A stretch of 42,984 nucleotides of DNA from Oscillibacter sp. Its GTDB lineage: Bacteria; Bacillota; Clostridia; Oscillospirales; Oscillospiraceae. Of this stretch, positions 39,101-42,984 are shown piece after piece (position 1 is the first letter of the stretch; each line of letters opens with the position of its first letter). The stretch is taken from contig DPPB01000008.1 in assembly GCA_003539495.1 (NCBI GenBank), positions 5,551 through 48,534 of the forward strand. Direction: 5' to 3'. Below the pieces are notes generated by a model that worked only from the letters and a program-made list of their open reading frames with translations, ran no database searches and was not told where the DNA came from. The position numbers and the translations under genes were made by a program.

Positions 39101-39440
39101 AACTTTTGTCCTCCAATCTTTAAGCTGGATTTATCATAGCACAGAAGATTGTATTTGTGAAGCGCATGTTTGTTCTTGAAATCATGAGGAGTTGTATGGT
39201 ATAATAAAAGCAGAACGGCGGGAATACACAGCTTGTCAAAAAGCCCAGCAGAGTTTGCGCCCGCAGACGCAAGGAATTCAGATCATTTTTCACCGTGACA
39301 TGTATGCGGGGGAAAATGCCGCTCAGACTGCAAGTGCATGATTTTTACGCTTGCGCATAAATCCTGCGTGGGGCAGGCTGTGAGCCTTTTACCGGGAAAT
39401 TTCAAGGGATTTTTCGACAGTATCAGGTAGGAGGAGTCTT
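39101..39440 (+). other. Intergenic region and long leader before the LysR gene
   Basis: These 340 bases hold no gene. They contain the promoter at 39176-39205 and then a leader of about 230 bases with several short inverted segments, including GCAAG and GCTTGC around 39330-39355. No known riboswitch consensus was recognised. It may contain LysR binding sites. Confidence 0.4.
39176..39205 (+). promoter_or_regulatory. Candidate promoter for the LysR gene
   Basis: TTGAAA (39176-39181), 18-base spacer, TATAAT (39200-39205). It is about 240 bases upstream of the LysR start, leaving a long leader. Confidence 0.5.
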
Positions 39441-40325
39441 ATGAGCATTACAAAATATCAGATTTTTCTGAAAACTGCGGCCTGCGGCAGCTTTTCTAAA
39501 GCGGCGGAGGCTATGAATTTCACCCAATCCGGCATCAGCCACGCCATCAACTCCCTGGAGGGCGAGTTGGGCGTCACCCTTCTCAGCCGCAACCGGGGCG
39601 GGGTGGTGCTGACAGCGGACGGACGGGCCCTGCTGCCCCAGATCGAAAAGCTCTGTGCCGCCCACCACACCATGATGCAGACGGTGGAAAGCCTCAAGGG
39701 AATGGACAGCGGCCTGGTAAAGGTGGCAACCTTTTCCAGCGTTTCCTTCCTATGGCTGCCCCGCATCCTCAAGAGCTTTGGTCAGATCTACCCCAACATT
39801 GAGTTTGAGGTGATTACAGGGGATTATTACGAGCAGATCGAAAGCTGGATCGTATCCGGGGCGGTGGATTGCGGATTCTTCCGCCTGCCGTCTACCAAGC
39901 ATCTGCAAACCTATCCCCTGTACCGGGACGAGCTGCAGGTGGTGGTGCCCTGCGACCATGTCTATGCCCAAGAGGACCCGTTTCCGGCATCGGAGCTGGC
40001 CGAGGAGCCATTCATCCTGCTGGAGGAGGGGGAGGACTACGAGATTATGGCTGCCTTTGACAAGCTGGGCATCCGGCCCCATGTGAAGTACACTGCCCGG
40101 GAGGATCGAACCATCCTGGCTATGGTGTCCGAGGGCTTGGGCATCAGCCTGCTGCCTCGGCTTATGGTAAGCCACAGCCCCTTACCCGTGCAGGTCTGCC
40201 GGGCACCCCTGCAGTTTGACCGGACCATCGGCATCGGCGTGAAGGACGAGAAGGCGCTGTCCAAATCCACCAGGCTGTTCGTGGACTATGTGCGCACCTG
40301 GGTGGCGGAAAACGGGGATAAATAA
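39441..40325 (+). CDS. LysR-type transcriptional regulator
   Basis: A 294-residue LysR-family regulator of normal length. The N-terminal winged HTH (about 1-60) contains FLKTAACGSFSKAAEAMNFT, SGISHAINSLEGELG and LLSRNRGGVVLT. The effector-binding domain (about 90-290) begins VKVATFSSVSFLWLPRILKSF and includes the hinge-like SEGLGISLLPRLM. AGGAGGAGTC precedes the ATG. No metabolic target gene is adjacent: the next gene is a MATE transporter with its own promoter, and upstream lies a zinc-ribbon gene on the other strand. Regulation of the MATE gene is possible but unsupported. Confidence 0.93.
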   Translation: MSITKYQIFLKTAACGSFSKAAEAMNFTQSGISHAINSLEGELGVTLLSRNRGGVVLTADGRALLPQIEKLCAAHHTMMQTVESLKGMDSGLVKVATFSSVSFLWLPRILKSFGQIYPNIEFEVITGDYYEQIESWIVSGAVDCGFFRLPSTKHLQTYPLYRDELQVVVPCDHVYAQEDPFPASELAEEPFILLEEGEDYEIMAAFDKLGIRPHVKYTAREDRTILAMVSEGLGISLLPRLMVSHSPLPVQVCRAPLQFDRTIGIGVKDEKALSKSTRLFVDYVRTWVAENGDK

Positions 40326-40401
40326 TCGGTAATCGAAAAACTGCATGACCGGAAGGGGCGGACCGGGCAAATATTTGTATAGTATGCAGTGCCGAATTTG
40401 C

Positions 40402-40430
40402 TTGAGATTTTGCGCCTTTACCACTATAAT
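40402..40430 (+). promoter_or_regulatory. Promoter of the second MATE gene
   Basis: TTGAGA (40402-40407), 17-base spacer, TATAAT (40425-40430). A leader of about 108 bases follows, containing hairpins such as CAGGGC/GCCCTG and GCGCC/GGCGC. No known riboswitch was recognised. Confidence 0.65.
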
Positions 40431-40544
40431 AGGAGAACGCACCGAAGCAGGGCTGCCGGTTGGGCCCTGGGGAGGGAGTACTTTGGATAGGACGGAAAGG
40501 CCCGCGGGTCGGGCGCCTATGGCGCGGCTGCGGGAAATGGCAAT

Positions 40545-41936
40545 ATGAAAAGGATCCATCATTTCAGGCTTGGCGGCTCCATCGACATGCTGACGGGACC
40601 GCTGCTGAAGAAGCTGCTGCTGTTTAGCCTGCCGCTTATGGCCTCCAGCGTGCTGCAGCTGCTGTTTAACGCGGCGGATGTTGTGGTGGTGGGGCGCTAT
40701 GCAAGCTACGCCAGCCTGGCCGCCGTGGGCAGCACCACTGCCATCGTGAATCTGGTGGTGAACCTGCTCATCGGCATGGCCGTGGGCGTGAATGTGGTTG
40801 TTGCCCGGTACATCGGCGAGGGGGACAAGAGCAGGGAGATCTCTGCGGCTATCCACACGGCGGTGGCTATGGCCCTGGTGGGCGGACTGATCCTGGGCGT
40901 CGCCGGCTGCGCCATGGCAGAGTGGATTTTGCGCATGATTTCGACACCCGACGATATTTTTGACCTGGCGCTGACGTACCTGTACATCTATTTCGCCGGA
41001 ACACCGGCCATTATGCTGTATAACTACGGCGCGGCTGCCCTGCGCGCCCGGGGCGACACCCAGCGGCCGCTGCTGTTCCTCACTATCAGCGGCGTGACCA
41101 ATGTGGCACTGAATCTGCTGTTTGTTATCTCGTTTCAGATGGACGTGGCGGGGGTGGCCTTGGCCACGGTTATCAGCGAGACGCTCAGCGCTGTGCTGGT
41201 GGTGGTATGCCTTATGCGCACCCAGGATGAACTGCACTTTTCCTGGCGGAAGCTGCGCTTTGACCGCCGGAGCCTGGGCCTTATGGCCAAGGTGGGTATC
41301 CCTGCCGGAGTGCAGGGCTGCCTGTTCAGCGTGGCTAACGTGGTCATACAGGGCGCCATCAACGCCTATGGCAGCGTGGTGGTGGCCGGGTGCAGCGCTG
41401 CCGGCAGCATTGACGGGTTCATCTATGTGGCTATGAACACCTTCCACCAATCGGCGCAGACCTTCCTGAGCCAGAACATCGGCGCGGGAAAGTATGAGCG
41501 GGTGAAGGAGATCCTGAAAAAATGTATCCTGTGTACCGTGGTCACCGGGGCTACCCTCAGCGCCGTGGCCTGCATCTGGAGCGAACCGCTGCTGGCCATC
41601 TACAACCAGGATCCGGCGGTGCTGGCTGCCGGTGCGGTGCGGCTGCGGATGGTGGTGATACCGTATGTGATCTTCGGCGTTGCAGATGTGCTTACGGGCG
41701 CCATCCGAGGCTGCGGCAGCCCGATGCGGCCGGTGGTTATCAACCTGCTGTGTACCTGTGTCTTCCGCCTGGCCTGGATTGCTGCCATCGACACGGACAC
41801 TATGGCACCCACATGGGTGTATGCGTCCTATCCGGCCTCTTGGCTGCTGCTGCTTGTGGTGCTGCTGGTGTGCTGGTGCAGGCTCTACCGCAGACAAATC
41901 AAGCCGAATATCGCACGAAACGGAGCGGCTGCATAA
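40545..41936 (+). CDS. MATE family efflux transporter (second copy)
   Basis: A 463-residue, 12-helix MATE transporter, not closely similar to the one at 29979. The first half starts LLKKLLLFSLPLMASSVLQLLFNAADVVVVG with the helix-2 family segment VGRYASYASLAAVG. The second half has AGVQGCLFSVANVVIQGAINAYG and FLSQNIGAGKYERVKE, matching the subgroup common in Firmicutes. The ribosome binding site is weak (GCGGGAAATGG), so the start is the least certain part; no better one is seen. It is a monocistronic gene with its own promoter and terminator. Substrate unknown. Confidence 0.92.
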   Translation: MKRIHHFRLGGSIDMLTGPLLKKLLLFSLPLMASSVLQLLFNAADVVVVGRYASYASLAAVGSTTAIVNLVVNLLIGMAVGVNVVVARYIGEGDKSREISAAIHTAVAMALVGGLILGVAGCAMAEWILRMISTPDDIFDLALTYLYIYFAGTPAIMLYNYGAAALRARGDTQRPLLFLTISGVTNVALNLLFVISFQMDVAGVALATVISETLSAVLVVVCLMRTQDELHFSWRKLRFDRRSLGLMAKVGIPAGVQGCLFSVANVVIQGAINAYGSVVVAGCSAAGSIDGFIYVAMNTFHQSAQTFLSQNIGAGKYERVKEILKKCILCTVVTGATLSAVACIWSEPLLAIYNQDPAVLAAGAVRLRMVVIPYVIFGVADVLTGAIRGCGSPMRPVVINLLCTCVFRLAWIAAIDTDTMAPTWVYASYPASWLLLLVVLLVCWCRLYRRQIKPNIARNGAAA

Positions 41937-41957
41937 AGGCACGCCATATGTGAAAAT

Positions 41958-41991
41958 AAAGTCCGCAGGTTCTTGAAGCCTGCGGACTTTT
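41958..41991 (+). terminator. Terminator of the second MATE gene
   Basis: Stem AAAGTCCGCAGG/CCTGCGGACTTT (41958-41969 and 41979-41990) with a 9-base loop, ending in TTTT. Confidence 0.85.
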
Positions 41992-42009
41992 ATGCTGATT
42001 TTGATGGGG

Positions 42010-42231
42010 CTACCGATAGCACAGGCATTGCTCGGGGAGCAGGTCGAAGGCCACGGCTGTACCCTCGACGGGGGCGGCAGCCTTGGGCGCAGACACACGC
42101 AGCAGCGGCCCGGCGGCATCCCACGTCGGGCGGAGCAGGACGGAGGCTTCGTTCAGATCGAGGATGGTTCGGAATACTTGCGCCCGGTAGGGACCGGCTT
42201 CCAGGGAAACTGCGCTGTCCGGAATGGCCAC
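42010..42231 (-). pseudogene. Probable C-terminal TOBE-domain fragment of an ABC ATPase
   Basis: The minus-strand frame of 73 residues ends LRVSAPKAAAPVEGTAVAFD followed by LLPEQCLCYR. This strand-turn-strand pattern resembles the TOBE domain closing ATPases of molybdate, iron or polyamine importers. Walker A, signature and Walker B motifs are absent, and there is no ribosome binding site at the apparent start. It abuts an IclR fragment on the opposite strand. If the TOBE reading is right, the nearby MogA fragment suggests a lost molybdate/tungstate gene set (inference). Confidence 0.45.
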
Positions 42232-42688
42232 GGTGCATAAAGCGCACCTGCCAGGGTTTATTGAGCGTCAGGCGAACAAAATGGAGCATCTGTGCCGGGA
42301 GACCGGGGCGTCGGTGATGCTCTCTGTTTACGAGGGCGGCAGCGTCATCACCCTGGACCAGGTGGAGAGCCGGGAGGGCTTGCGCATCGTGTCGGATATT
42401 GGCTCCCGGTTGCCGGTTTTTTGCACGTCCCAGGGGAAGGTATTTTTAGCGCATATGTCACGGGCCGTGCTGGAGCGGGAGATCCCTGCCATCCCTGTGG
42501 CCATGTGGATGGAGGGGCTGAAGGTCACCCCCCGGGCTATGCTGTCCCGGGCTGTGGCCGGGATCAGGGGCAGCAGCCTGCTGCTGAATCTTCCGGGGTC
42601 TGAAAAGGCGGCCCGGGAGAATCTGGCTGCCGTGATCGGAGCCCTGGAGCACGGATTGCACATGATTGCCGCCGAGGGGCATGAATGA
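42224..42688 (+). pseudogene. Chimeric frame: IclR effector-domain fragment joined to a MogA C-terminus
   Basis: Residues about 7-77 match the effector domain of IclR-family regulators (MEHLCRETGASVMLSVYEGG, RIVSDIGSRLPVFCTSQGK, FLAHMSR). The required N-terminal winged HTH is missing. From about residue 80 the sequence becomes the C-terminal end of MogA/MoaB-type molybdopterin adenylyltransferases (VTPRAMLSRAVAGIRGSSLL, LNLPGSEKAARENL and ALEHGLHMI), without that enzyme's N-terminal substrate-binding GGTG part. The junction lies near 42460. Neither half can be functional as known, and no ribosome binding site precedes the apparent start. A deletion fusing two old genes in frame is the likely origin. 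Confidence 0.7.
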
Positions 42689-42710
42689 GGGTAAAGAACA
42701 GGGAAAAATG

Positions 42711-42749
42711 AGAGGTCCGCAAGCCCCATTGGGGACTTGCGGACCTCTT
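42711..42749 (+). terminator. Terminator-like hairpin after the chimeric fragment
   Basis: A 13-bp stem AGAGGTCCGCAAG/CTTGCGGACCTCT extended inside by CCCC/GGGG, followed by only a short T stretch. It is probably the original terminator of the MogA-end gene. Confidence 0.6.
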
Positions 42750-42766
42750 GAAGCTTTATGCCGCAG

Positions 42767-42928
42767 TTATGCCGCGTCCTTCAGCGCCCGGCCCGGAGGG
42801 AGCTGCTGGATTCGCCGGAAGTCCAGAAGCAGCACCGGCAGATAGCCGAGGAGCACAAAGGCGAATATCCTCACATAACCTGCGGGCTCCTTGCGGAAGA
42901 TTGCACCGGTCTGAGAGGATAGTATTCG
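42767..42928 (-). pseudogene. C-terminal remnant of a permease-like membrane protein
   Basis: A minus-strand open stretch of 53 codons without start codon ends GYVRIFAFVLLGYLPVLLLD followed by FRRIQQLPPGRALKDAA. One hydrophobic segment followed by R-R-I and a P-x-x-A-L tail resembles the extreme C-terminus of FtsX-type ABC permeases. An in-frame stop lies immediately upstream at 42929-42931, beside the palindrome GGATAG/CTATCC (42918-42935). The rest of the gene is absent. Confidence 0.45.
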
Positions 42929-42984
42929 CTATCCGCTCTTGACGGACACATAGGTTGCTCAACAGGGGGCAAATCCGCCTCTCC

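Noticed and set aside
39206..39440. Possible riboswitch in the long LysR leader
   Set aside because: Inverted segments are present, but none matches a riboswitch consensus that I can name, and no terminator or sequestered ribosome binding site is evident.
40431..40544. Possible efflux-linked riboswitch (guanidine type) before the second MATE gene
   Set aside because: Hairpins exist, but the conserved core sequences of ykkC-type RNAs were not found.

Overview
The window looks like a chromosomal segment of a GC-rich Clostridia-class Firmicute, most like a gut Oscillospiraceae relative. The clues are Shine-Dalgarno-led genes, FtsK/SpoIIIE, a T-box leader, an LCP cell-wall ligase, LicD, sporulation-type deacetylase debris and large serine recombinases. 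No rRNA or CRISPR array is present, and the taxonomic placement is inference.

Layout. (1) Positions 1-1660 are visibly AT-richer than the rest. They carry the start of an unrecognised small protein, an XRE regulator and a HEPN-motif protein, and lie downstream of a tRNA-Ser(CGA) gene, which suits the end of an integrated element. A 5'-half tRNA-Ser fragment lies just upstream of the intact tRNA. (2) 2284-3835: a C26-type amidohydrolase, a short Smr-like protein and a five-tRNA operon (Gly, Arg, His, Gln, Lys) behind a consensus promoter. (3) 3882-7745, minus strand: uppP, ftsK/spoIIIE and a PPC/DUF296 protein. (4) 7933-27548, plus strand: a roughly 19.5-kb surface-polysaccharide operon. It encodes a phosphoglycosyl transferase, glycosyltransferases, a complete WbpA-WbpB-WbpE-WbpD set plus a 2-epimerase (predicted UDP-ManNAc3NAcA route), Wzx, Wzy, a Wzz-like protein, LicD, an LCP ligase, an EamA transporter, a large unknown membrane-anchored protein and a PAP2 phosphatase. 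The pieces suffice in outline for precursor synthesis, lipid-linked assembly, flipping, polymerisation and attachment to peptidoglycan. (5) 27691-29976: a PspC protein, then a T-box leader read here as tyrosine-specific, a 15-codon leader ORF with two Tyr codons, and a divergent tryptophanase/tyrosine phenol-lyase family enzyme. (6) 29979-33932: MarR-MATE operon, a flavodoxin and an Eis-like acetyltransferase. (7) 33950-36132, minus strand: a radical SAM protein and a VTT-domain membrane protein, preceded by a short ORF overlapping the VTT start. (8) 36657-42928: a mosaic, rearranged zone. It holds the 3' end of a polysaccharide deacetylase cut off beside a large serine recombinase, a zinc-ribbon protein, a LysR regulator, a MATE pump, and a run of gene fragments (possible TOBE domain, IclR effector domain joined in frame to a MogA C-terminus, and a permease-like C-terminus).

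The strongest lead is the tyrosine T-box plus Tyr-containing leader peptide upstream of a carbon-carbon lyase. A T-box turns genes on when its amino acid is scarce, which is unexpected for a catabolic lyase. Next are the recombinase-interrupted deacetylase gene and the radical SAM-VTT pair. All family calls come from reading motifs; no database search was run.
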